From the NCBI RefSeq assembly GCF_001571145.1, contig NZ_BCTF01000012.1, positions 62,001 to 126,000 on the forward strand: 64,000 nt of DNA, written 5' to 3'. The stretch comes from Hydrogenophaga flava NBRC 102514 (lineage in GTDB: Bacteria > Pseudomonadota > Gammaproteobacteria > Burkholderiales > Burkholderiaceae_C). Numbering within the stretch: the first letter of the stretch is position 1; each line of letters opens with the position of its first letter. Below are positions 56,911 to 64,000 of the stretch, piece by piece. The notes beneath the pieces are model-generated. The model made no database searches. It saw only the letters and a program-made list of their open reading frames with translations, and had not been told where the DNA came from. The position numbers and the translations under genes are program-made.

Positions 56911-58170
56911 GTGATCGAACGGTTTCACGGTGAGCTGCTGAACTTCCTCACCCGGCGGGTGGGCAACCGCGACCTCGCGGCCGACCTGACACAGGAGAGC
57001 TTTGCGCGCGTCTATTCGGCCGCCGGCGCCCGCCCGGTGATGGAGCCGCGCGCGCTGCTCTACACCACGGCGCGCAACCTGCTCACCGACCACCACCGCC
57101 GCAGCACCGTCCGCGGCGCGGCGAGCCTGGCGGCGTTCGACCCGGACGGCCCCGAGCGGGACGAACACGCCGGACCGGACACGCACCAGCCCGAAGTGAT
57201 CCTGGATAGCCGCCAGCGCCTGCAGCGGCTCGAACAGACCCTGGCCGCCCTGCCGCCGCGGGCGCGCGAAGCCTTTGTGCTCGCCAAGATCGATGGCCTC
57301 AGCCGCGCCGAGGTGGCGCAGGCCATGGGGGTGAGCGTGAAGACGGTGGAGTCGCACCTGAAGGTGGCGATGCGCGCCTGCGCGCAGGCCCTGCCCGGCC
57401 GCACGCCGTCGCGCCGGCACGCCATCACCTCCGTGCTGGCGGTGGGCGGGCTGGCCTGCCTGGGCGGCTGGGCCGGCTGGGCGCACTGGCGGGCGCAGCC
57501 CCTGTACCAGCAGGCGTTCAGCACCCGGCGCGGCCAGCAGCAGCGGCTGACCCTGCCGGACAGCAGCCACCTGCGGCTGGACACCGCCACGCGGATCGAG
57601 GTGGCCTTCCACCGCGGCCACCGCACGGTGCGGCTGCTGCAGGGCCAGGCCTTCTTTGACGTGACGCCCGACAGCGCGCGACCGTTCCATGTGCGGGCCG
57701 ATGCGGTGCAGGTGACCGTGGTGGGCACACGCTTCTCGGTGCGGCTCACACCCGAGGTGCCCGGGCGCGCCGGGGTGGAGGTGGCGGTCGAGCACGGGCG
57801 CGTGCGCGTGGCCCCCGGCGATGGCTCGGCGGCGGCGTGGCAGCCGCTGTTGCTGGAGGCCGACCAGCGGGCCGTCTTCGACACCGGTGGCGGGCTTCGG
57901 TCGGTGGAGCGTGTGCCGGCCGGTGGCGCGGCGCCCTGGCGCGAGCGCCTGCTGAGCATCGACAACCGGCCGCTGGCGCAGGCACTGGCCGAACTGGAGC
58001 GCTACGCGCCCCAGGGCATCGCGTCGGTAGACCCCGCGGTGGCCGGCCTGCGGCTGAGCGGCACCTTCGACCCGCACGACGCCGCGGCCACCCGCCGCCT
58101 GCTGACGGCCGCGCTGCCGCTGCGGCTGGCCACCGACACCCGCGGCGTGCACCTGAAGCCGGCGCACTGA
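56911..58170 (+). CDS. Fused FecI-type ECF sigma factor and FecR-type anti-sigma (IutY-like)
   Basis: One uninterrupted 419-residue frame. Residues 1-70 are sigma region 2 (DLAADLTQESFARVY, ARNLLTDHHRR). Residues 105-160 are region 4 with its helix-turn-helix (RAEVAQAMGVSVKTVESHL). A single membrane helix follows at 171-191, then a periplasmic FecR domain (205-305; QGQAFFDVTP, VVGTRFSV) and a C-terminal STN-like DUF4974 part (345-415). The cytoplasmic anti-sigma segment of ordinary FecR is missing; the sigma itself takes its place. Gly272-Thr273 matches the self-cleavage site of FecR proteins. A GTG start lies one base after the previous stop. The partner receptor is the next gene. Pseudomonas putida IutY is the precedent. 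Confidence 0.92.
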   Translation: MIERFHGELLNFLTRRVGNRDLAADLTQESFARVYSAAGARPVMEPRALLYTTARNLLTDHHRRSTVRGAASLAAFDPDGPERDEHAGPDTHQPEVILDSRQRLQRLEQTLAALPPRAREAFVLAKIDGLSRAEVAQAMGVSVKTVESHLKVAMRACAQALPGRTPSRRHAITSVLAVGGLACLGGWAGWAHWRAQPLYQQAFSTRRGQQQRLTLPDSSHLRLDTATRIEVAFHRGHRTVRLLQGQAFFDVTPDSARPFHVRADAVQVTVVGTRFSVRLTPEVPGRAGVEVAVEHGRVRVAPGDGSAAAWQPLLLEADQRAVFDTGGGLRSVERVPAGGAAPWRERLLSIDNRPLAQALAELERYAPQGIASVDPAVAGLRLSGTFDPHDAAATRRLLTAALPLRLATDTRGVHLKPAH

Positions 58171-58231
58171 CCGCTGCCCACCGGCCGCACAAAAAAAGTG
58201 GCGGGCCACTCCGGCAACACCGGGGCTGGTG

Positions 58232-58264
58232 CGTCTACCGGAACGACCGCTTTTTTTATACGTC
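58232..58264 (+). promoter_or_regulatory. Candidate ECF promoter elements before the FecA-like gene
   Basis: GGAAC (58240-58244), 16 bp and CGTC (58261-58264) fit the generic ECF pattern, but the start would fall on the ribosome-binding site. An alternative -10, CGTCTA at 58232-58237, would give a sensible 34-nt leader but lacks a clear -35. One of these may be the target of the fused sigma factor. Confidence 0.28.
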
Positions 58265-58276
58265 GTTGGAGATCCC

Positions 58277-60685
58277 ATGCACCGCTTCACCCCCCGGCCC
58301 GCCCCGCTGGCCCTCGCCCTGTCCCTGGCCTTCGCCTGTGGCGCCCTCTGGGCCCAGGCCAGCAGCCCTCTGGCGCCCGATGCCGCGCCCATCAACATCA
58401 CCCTGCCGGCCCAGCCGCTGGGCGAGGCGCTCAACGCCTGGGCGCGACAGACCGGCGCGCAGCTCGCAGTGCAGCAGTCGCTGGTCGCGGGCAAGACCGC
58501 TCCCGCCGTCACCGGCCCGCTCACCGCCCGCCAGGCGCTGGACCGGCTGCTGGCCGGCAGCGGCCTGAGCGCCACGGTGGACGGCGCGGCGGTCAGCATC
58601 CGGCCCGCCGCGCCCAACGGCACGCCCCCCGGTGCCGACGCCGCCTTGCCCGAAGTGAAGGTCACCGCCAAGGCCCTGGGCCCGGCGTCTGCGCTGGGCT
58701 ACCTGTCGAAGAACAGCAGCACTGGCGCCCTGGGCGACAAGAAGCTGCTGGACACGCCGTTTTCCGTCGCCACGGTGGACAGCGACGACATCGCCGAACG
58801 CGGCGCCAAGTCGATCGGCCAGATCTTCGCGAAGGACGCCGCCGTCTCGACCCCGACCAACTCGTTCGCGACCGACTGGTGGGGCACGCAGATCCGCGGC
58901 CTGCCGGTGCGCAACACCTACATCGACGACATCCCGATGCTGCTGTACTGGGGCGGCGACTTTCCGACCGAGATCACCGAGAGCGTCACCGCCCTCAAGG
59001 GCCTGACGGGCTTCATGTACGGCTTCGGTGAACCGGGCGGGGCGCTGAGCTACCAGCTCAAGCGGCCCAAGGCCGACAACGAGACCCTGGTGCAGCTGGG
59101 CTACCGCAACCCGGGCCTGGCCACGGTGCACCTGGACACCAGCCGGCGGCTGACCGAGGACACCGGCCTGCGGGCCAACGTCGCCACCGAACAGGGCACG
59201 GCCTACAACGCGGCCAAGATCGACCGCACGGTCGCGTCCCTCGCGCTCGACCAGTCGCTGAGCCGCTCGGTCCAGTGGCACAACACCCTGGTCTACGAGG
59301 ACAGCCGCAACCAGGCCGAGCCCATCCAGCTCTACCTTGAAGCCTACGACCACGTGGGCAGCGGCGGGCAGTTGCCCACCGTGACCTACGACTACGACCA
59401 GCTCAACGTCGACAACGCCTACTACCGGACCAAGACCCTGCTGGCGTCCACCGGCATCGACTGGGCCATCGACGACCAGTGGACGCTGAAGACCCAGCTG
59501 GGCTTCTCGCGCAAGGACCACCGCTCCAACAAGGCCTTTGCCGACCTGCTCAACCGAGAGGGCGACTACAGGGGCGCGATGTACAACTTCGCCGGCCAGC
59601 TGGACAACGTGTTCTCGCAGGCGGTGCTGCAGGGCACGGTGCAGGCCGCGGGCCTGAAGCACGATCTGGTGGCCGGGGCCGGCATGCAGGCCAGCCGCGA
59701 CCGCTGGGCCAGCGAGTTCTACTGGTCGAACGACTTCAACGGCAACCTCTACCGCGAGCAGACGTACCGGTCCACCCGCACCCCCGACTTCGCGCTGCTG
59801 CCGGTGAGCTCCGACACGCGCCAGACCTCGGTCTTCGCCAGCGACACGCTGCATTTCAATGACCGCTGGCAGGCCATCGCCGGGCTGCGGTTCACGCGCT
59901 ACCGCATCAAGGACCTGGACGGCGACCCGGCGGTCGATTCCGCCTACAACATCACCAACACCAGTCCCACCCTGGCGCTGATCCACAAGCCAAACGCCCA
60001 CACCAGCCTCTACGGCAGCTATGTGGAAGGGCTGGAGCCCGGTGCCCGCGTCAGCCCGCCCTACGCCAACGCCGGCGAGCTGCTCAAGGCCACGGTGTCG
60101 AAGCAGTACGAGATCGGTGCCAAACACGAACACGAAGGCGTCGACTACGCGGCGGCCCTGTTCCGGGTGGAACGCGCCAACCAGATCGACGCACTGCGCG
60201 GCGGCGAGCGCTTCCTCACCCAGGACGGCCGACTGACCTATCAGGGCCTGGAGCTCAGCGGCGCCTACCCGCTGGGCAAGGCCCTGAGCGTCGGCCTGTC
60301 GGCGGTCTATCTGGACGCCACCATCGACAAGGTCTCCATCGACAACGCTGCGCTCCAGGGCAATGCGCCGTCGTTTGCTCCCAGGTGGCAGGTGGCGGCC
60401 AGCGTCCAGTACCTGGTGCCGGCCGTGCGGGGACTGAAGCTGCACGGCACCGCCCGCTACGCGGGTGCGTCCTACACCACCGACGCCAACACCCTGCAGA
60501 TCCCGGCCCGCACGGTCTTCAACGCCGGGTTTGCCTACGACTTCTCGGTCCGCGGCCAGGCGCTCACCCTGCTGGGCAACGTCTACAACCTGTTCAACAA
60601 GAAGTACTGGGCCGGCGGCGGCTGGTCGGCCGGCAACCTGGGCGAGGCGCGCAACGTGTCGCTGAGCCTGCAGACCCGGTTCTGA
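58277..60685 (+). CDS. FecA-like TonB-dependent siderophore receptor with STN signalling domain
   Basis: The product has 802 residues. A signal peptide (about 1-26, ending LWAQA) is followed by an STN domain (about 40-110; ITLPAQPLGEALNAWARQTG), the plug and a barrel ending LSLQTRF with the usual C-terminal Phe. The STN domain contacts the periplasmic FecR part of an anti-sigma when ligand binds. The receptor lies 106 bp after the sigma/anti-sigma fusion, so they form one cell-surface signalling system. GGAG precedes ATG 58277. Confidence 0.94.
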   Translation: MHRFTPRPAPLALALSLAFACGALWAQASSPLAPDAAPINITLPAQPLGEALNAWARQTGAQLAVQQSLVAGKTAPAVTGPLTARQALDRLLAGSGLSATVDGAAVSIRPAAPNGTPPGADAALPEVKVTAKALGPASALGYLSKNSSTGALGDKKLLDTPFSVATVDSDDIAERGAKSIGQIFAKDAAVSTPTNSFATDWWGTQIRGLPVRNTYIDDIPMLLYWGGDFPTEITESVTALKGLTGFMYGFGEPGGALSYQLKRPKADNETLVQLGYRNPGLATVHLDTSRRLTEDTGLRANVATEQGTAYNAAKIDRTVASLALDQSLSRSVQWHNTLVYEDSRNQAEPIQLYLEAYDHVGSGGQLPTVTYDYDQLNVDNAYYRTKTLLASTGIDWAIDDQWTLKTQLGFSRKDHRSNKAFADLLNREGDYRGAMYNFAGQLDNVFSQAVLQGTVQAAGLKHDLVAGAGMQASRDRWASEFYWSNDFNGNLYREQTYRSTRTPDFALLPVSSDTRQTSVFASDTLHFNDRWQAIAGLRFTRYRIKDLDGDPAVDSAYNITNTSPTLALIHKPNAHTSLYGSYVEGLEPGARVSPPYANAGELLKATVSKQYEIGAKHEHEGVDYAAALFRVERANQIDALRGGERFLTQDGRLTYQGLELSGAYPLGKALSVGLSAVYLDATIDKVSIDNAALQGNAPSFAPRWQVAASVQYLVPAVRGLKLHGTARYAGASYTTDANTLQIPARTVFNAGFAYDFSVRGQALTLLGNVYNLFNKKYWAGGGWSAGNLGEARNVSLSLQTRF

Positions 60686-60742
60686 AAGCTTGATCGGCAT
60701 CAAGCCCTGTCGGCGGTCCGGATCGCCGGCAAACACATCTAA

Positions 60743-60762
60743 AATAAAATCGTTCTCATTTA
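60743..60762 (+). promoter_or_regulatory. Fur box upstream of the imelysin operon
   Basis: The reverse complement reads TAAATGAGAACGATTTTATT, a familiar Fur-box variant (AATGAGAACGATTTT core). It lies 22 bp before the imelysin ATG, within the expected promoter region. Confidence 0.6.
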
Positions 60763-60784
60763 CTTTCCACTGGAGCAACCACCG

Positions 60785-61972
60785 ATGAAACTGCACACCG
60801 TCGCCGCCGCCGTGCTGGCCCTGGCTTCCCTGACCGCCGCCTCGCTGCCGGCCCATGCCCAGACCGCTGCACCCGCGGCCGCGGCGGCTGCAGCCGTCGA
60901 CCACAAGGCCGTGGCCACCCACTACGCGGCTCTGGTGCACGCCAACTACGCCGACACCCTGGCCGCCGCCAAGGACCTGCAGGCCGCCATCGCCGAGTTC
61001 ACCAAGGCGCCCTCGGCCGACGGCCTGACCAAGGCCCGCAAGGCCTGGCTGGACGCGCGCGAGTTCTACGGCCAGACGGAGGCCTTCCGCTTCTACGGCG
61101 GCCCGATCGACGACGACAAGGGCCCCGAGGGTCAGATCAACGCCTGGCCGCTGGACGAGGCCTATGTGGACTACGTGACCGGCAAGGCCGGCGCGGGCAT
61201 GGTCAACAACGCCAAGTTCAAGATCACCAAGGCGGCGCTGGCCAAGGCCAACGAGCGCGGCGGCGAAGAGAACATCAGCGCCGGCTGGCACGCCATCGAG
61301 TTCCTGCTGTGGGGCCAGGACCAGAGCGAGACCGGCCCGGGCAACCGCTCGTTCGAGGACTACGTGGTGGGCAAGGGCCCCAACGCCGAGCGCCGCGCGC
61401 AGTACCTGACCGTGGCCACCGAGCTGCTGATCGACGACCTGTCGGCCATGGTCAAGGCCTGGGAACCCAACGCCAAGAACTACCGCGCCAAGTTCGAGAA
61501 GGGCGGCAAGGAGTCGGTGCGCAAGATCATCGTCGGCCTGGGCTCGCTCTCGCGCGGTGAACTCTCGGGCGAGCGCATGGAAGTGGCGCTGAATTCGCAG
61601 GACCAAGAAGACGAACACTCCTGCTTCTCCGACAACACGCACCGCGACGTGGTGAGCAACGCCAAGGGCATCCAGAACGTGTGGACCGGCGAGTACACGC
61701 GCCGCGACGGCAGCGTGCTCAAGGGCCCGGGTGTGCGCGACCTGGTGGCCGCCAAGAACCCGGCCCTGGCCGAGAAGACCACGGCCCAGATCGCCGACTC
61801 CGTGAAGGGCGCCGAGGCCATTCCCGCGCCGTTCGACCGCGCCATCGTCAAGGGCTCGGCCGGCCACCCGGCCATCGAGAAGACGATCGCCAGCCTGGTG
61901 TCGCAGTCCAAGCTGCTGGTCGAGTCGGCCTCCGCCGTCGGCATCGCCAAGCTGACCCTCGTGGAGCCCTGA
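60785..61972 (+). CDS. Imelysin (M75) family iron-uptake protein
   Basis: The product has 395 residues. Signal peptide about 1-26 (ASLPAHAQ). The imelysin metal motif GxHxxE is intact as GWHAIE (167-172), and NTHRDVVSNAKGI is present in the second bundle. Related to EfeO, such periplasmic proteins bind iron. It follows a Fur box and forms a unit with a di-haem oxidoreductase (6 bp away) and a second imelysin, a common iron-acquisition set. Confidence 0.93.
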   Translation: MKLHTVAAAVLALASLTAASLPAHAQTAAPAAAAAAAVDHKAVATHYAALVHANYADTLAAAKDLQAAIAEFTKAPSADGLTKARKAWLDAREFYGQTEAFRFYGGPIDDDKGPEGQINAWPLDEAYVDYVTGKAGAGMVNNAKFKITKAALAKANERGGEENISAGWHAIEFLLWGQDQSETGPGNRSFEDYVVGKGPNAERRAQYLTVATELLIDDLSAMVKAWEPNAKNYRAKFEKGGKESVRKIIVGLGSLSRGELSGERMEVALNSQDQEDEHSCFSDNTHRDVVSNAKGIQNVWTGEYTRRDGSVLKGPGVRDLVAAKNPALAEKTTAQIADSVKGAEAIPAPFDRAIVKGSAGHPAIEKTIASLVSQSKLLVESASAVGIAKLTLVEP

Positions 61973-61978
61973 TCCTTC

Positions 61979-63484
61979 ATGAACTTCCTACCCAAAGCCA
62001 CGCGCCTTGCGCCAGCCATGGGAGCCGCCGCCCTCGGGGTGGCGGCGCTCTTGCTGATCAGCCAGGCCGCCGCCGACGCCGACCCGGACCCGCTGGGCGA
62101 ATTCACCGGCGGTGCCACCACCGTGCACACCACGGGCAAGAACTCGTTTTCTTTCCCGCTGGCCAACCTGGACGATGCCGAGCGCACGCGCTTTGTCATC
62201 GGCAACTCCTTCTTCAAGCGCAACTGGGTCGAGACCCCCGCCTCCACCACGGCGCGCGACGGCCTGGGCCCGCACTTCATCGCGCGCTCCTGCGCCGGCT
62301 GCCACGTGATGGATGGCCGTGGTGCGCCGCCCGACTGGAAGAAGACGCTCGGCCCCGAGCCCGACCCGACGGTGGCGCTGCTGTTCCGCCTCTCGGTGCC
62401 GGGCACGCCCGCGCCGCACGACGGCGTGGTGCCCGAGCCGACCTACGGTGACCAGTTCAACAACGCCGCCATCCAGGGCGTGAAGCCCGAGGGCACGGTG
62501 CGCATCCGCAGCACGCCGGTGCACGGCCGCTTCGCCGACGGCACGCGCTACACGCTGCACCAACCCGTCTACAGCTTCACCGATCTCGGCTACGGCCCGA
62601 TGGCCAGGGACGTGATGGTCAGCCCGCGCATTGCGCCGCACATGGCCGGCCTGGGTCTGCTCGAAGCCATTCCCGAGAGCGAGATCCTGGCCAACGCGCG
62701 CGAGCAGGCCGCCGCGCCCGGCCCCATCAAGGGCCAGTCCAACCGCGTCTGGGACGCCTTCGCGCAGAAGGAGGTCATCGGCCGCTTCGGCTGGAAGGCC
62801 AACACCGGCAGCCTGGCGCACCAGAGCGCGGGCGCGTTCCTGGGCGACATGGGCATCACCAGCAGCGTCAACTGGCGCGAGGCCTGTGCGCCCGCGCAGA
62901 AAGACTGTCTGGCCGCACCGCACGGCGGCGGCAAGCGCACCGGCCACGACGGGCTCATGCCTTCGTCGCAGGCCAGCGCGCAGGTGCCCGAGATCGACGA
63001 CCAGACCCTGGGCGACGTGGTGTTCTACGCCGCCACCCTGGCCCCGGCCGCGCGCCGCAAGCCCGACGACCCGCAGGTGCTGCGCGGTCAGGCGCTGTTC
63101 GCGCAGGCCCAGTGCGCTGCCTGCCACCGCCCGGGCTACACCACCGGCGAGCCGCTGTTCCCGCGCCTGACCAGCCCCAAGGTGGCCGGCCAGCGCATCT
63201 GGCCCTACACCGACCTGCTGCTGCACGACATGGGCGAGGGCCTGGCCGATGGCCGGCCGGACTTCCAGGCGAATGGCCGGCAATGGAAGACGCCGCCGCT
63301 GTGGGGCGTGGGTCTGTTCAAGGACGTGAACGGCCACCAGCGCCTGCTGCACGACGGCCGCGCCAACGGCGTGCTCGAAGCCGTGCTGTGGCATGGGGGC
63401 GAGGCACTGGCGTCCAAGGACCAGGTGCTGAAGTTCTCGAAACGTGACCGCGACGCGCTGATCGCGTTCGTCAACTCCTTGTGA
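61979..63484 (+). CDS. Di-haem c-type oxidoreductase (DUF1111-like)
   Basis: The product has 501 residues. Signal peptide about 1-32 (LLLISQAAADA). Two CxxCH haem-c sites: CAGCH at 105-109 and CAACH at 379-383. The family, once called DUF1111, is periplasmic, and the C-terminal haem domain resembles cytochrome-c peroxidases (MauG-like). Between two imelysins it probably oxidises or reduces iron during uptake. Confidence 0.93.
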   Translation: MNFLPKATRLAPAMGAAALGVAALLLISQAAADADPDPLGEFTGGATTVHTTGKNSFSFPLANLDDAERTRFVIGNSFFKRNWVETPASTTARDGLGPHFIARSCAGCHVMDGRGAPPDWKKTLGPEPDPTVALLFRLSVPGTPAPHDGVVPEPTYGDQFNNAAIQGVKPEGTVRIRSTPVHGRFADGTRYTLHQPVYSFTDLGYGPMARDVMVSPRIAPHMAGLGLLEAIPESEILANAREQAAAPGPIKGQSNRVWDAFAQKEVIGRFGWKANTGSLAHQSAGAFLGDMGITSSVNWREACAPAQKDCLAAPHGGGKRTGHDGLMPSSQASAQVPEIDDQTLGDVVFYAATLAPAARRKPDDPQVLRGQALFAQAQCAACHRPGYTTGEPLFPRLTSPKVAGQRIWPYTDLLLHDMGEGLADGRPDFQANGRQWKTPPLWGVGLFKDVNGHQRLLHDGRANGVLEAVLWHGGEALASKDQVLKFSKRDRDALIAFVNSL

Positions 63485-63494
63485 AGGCGCAAAC

Positions 63495-64000
63495 ATGATC
63501 AACCGCCGACACACCCTGGCCGGCCTGCTGGCCATCGCGGCGCTGCCCGTCACCAGTCTGCACGCGCAGACCGGTGGCGTGCTCGCCTTCCCCTACTACA
63601 GCGGCGAGGACGCGCTGCAGGGCCTGTACGCGCAGCACCTGCCGCCGCTGGCGCGCGACTTCGAATCGCAGGCCAAAGCCCTGACCGCTGCCGCGCGCCA
63701 GCACTGCGCGGGCCCCGCCGCCCCCGCGGCGCTGAAGGACGCCTGGCGCCGCGCCCTGCTGTCGTGGCAGACCCTGTCCAGCCCCGCGCTGGGCCCGGTG
63801 ATCGAGCGCCGTTCGCAGCGGCAGATCGACTTCTGGCCCACACGGCCTGCCCTGCTGGCCAAGGCGCTGGAGCGCGCGCCGAAGACGCTGGCCGACATGG
63901 AGTCCATCGGCACACCGGCCAAGGGCTTTCCGGCCATGGAACAGCTGCTGGCCGCCCCACCCTCGCCCGCGCACTGCCCCTACCTCGTGCTGGTGGCCGA
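63495..64000 (+). CDS. Second imelysin family protein (C-terminus cut by window edge)
   Basis: 168 residues are visible from ATG 63495. The start MINRRHTLAGLLAIAALPVTSLHAQ is a signal peptide. The imelysin position equivalent to GxHxxE reads GFPAME (144-149), with Pro in place of the metal His, as in the second, non-canonical imelysin of this operon type. It may act as a partner rather than a metal binder. It starts 10 bp after the cytochrome gene; a DUF1513 gene would be expected beyond the edge. Confidence 0.85.
   Translation, partial: MINRRHTLAGLLAIAALPVTSLHAQTGGVLAFPYYSGEDALQGLYAQHLPPLARDFESQAKALTAAARQHCAGPAAPAALKDAWRRALLSWQTLSSPALGPVIERRSQRQIDFWPTRPALLAKALERAPKTLADMESIGTPAKGFPAMEQLLAAPPSPAHCPYLVLVA

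Overview
The window looks like a chromosomal segment of a high-GC betaproteobacterium of the order Burkholderiales, most likely family Comamonadaceae (Hydrogenophaga/Acidovorax/Variovorax-like). This rests on gene content and style: a type 2 ArgC, BirA followed by a SPOR protein, recA-recX, tandem type IV pilins with a TfpX-type accessory protein, a DUF3717-DUF1289 protein, and G/C-rich intergenic stem-loop repeats. No database search was run. Coding density is very high. I saw no rRNA, tRNA, CRISPR array, insertion sequence or prophage.

Layout. (1) 1-9.5 kb: a PAS sensor histidine kinase cut by the left edge, a nitrilase-family hydrolase, a giant YhdP (AsmA-like) envelope protein and, divergently, glnE. 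(2) 9.9-17.1 kb: an eight-gene, mostly overlapping operon (FAD oxidoreductase, DUF1365, Cfa-like methyltransferase, chalcone-isomerase-like protein, MFS carrier, DUF3833 lipoprotein, SDR, NTF2-like). It resembles the furan/methylated fatty-acid gene set of singlet-oxygen regulons, but no RpoE-ChrR pair lies beside it. (3) 17.2-24.4 kb: housekeeping genes (GST, purB, MBL hydrolase, DUF1289), a yybP-ykoY manganese riboswitch with its TerC exporter, a small membrane protein, a BepA-like protease and moaC. (4) 24.4-31.2 kb: pilin accessory protein, two tandem pilins behind a sigma-54 promoter with repeated upstream sites, then a signalling cluster: class II cAMP phosphodiesterase, CHASE2 adenylate cyclase, tandem-FHA protein and PP2C phosphatase. 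(5) 31.4-39.7 kb: sucCD, argC, recA-recX, a MarR regulator, a TctDE-like two-component pair and a GST. (6) 39.7-44.7 kb: topoisomerase III carrying a histone-H1-like linker and a C-terminal SWIB domain, divergent from a SET-domain lysine methyltransferase, then birA and a SPOR protein. (7) 44.8-51.8 kb: gap, tkt, a sugar-phosphate nucleotidyltransferase, pepP, a MOSC protein and a PfkB kinase. (8) 51.8-64 kb: an iron-uptake island.

The iron island begins with a Fur box and a TonB-dependent receptor, followed by DUF3649, PepSY, DUF3325, a degenerate Fur-like regulator and a single ORF that fuses a FecI-type ECF sigma factor to a FecR-type anti-sigma. An STN-bearing FecA-like receptor follows. 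A second Fur box then precedes an imelysin, a di-haem cytochrome and a second imelysin that runs off the right edge. Together these could form a complete surface-signalling and iron-import system with a membrane-tethered sigma factor.

The most unusual features are the sigma/anti-sigma fusion, the SWIB-TopB and SET pair of eukaryote-like chromatin modules, the fatty-acid operon lacking its usual regulator genes, and the cAMP synthesis/degradation module beside the pilin genes.
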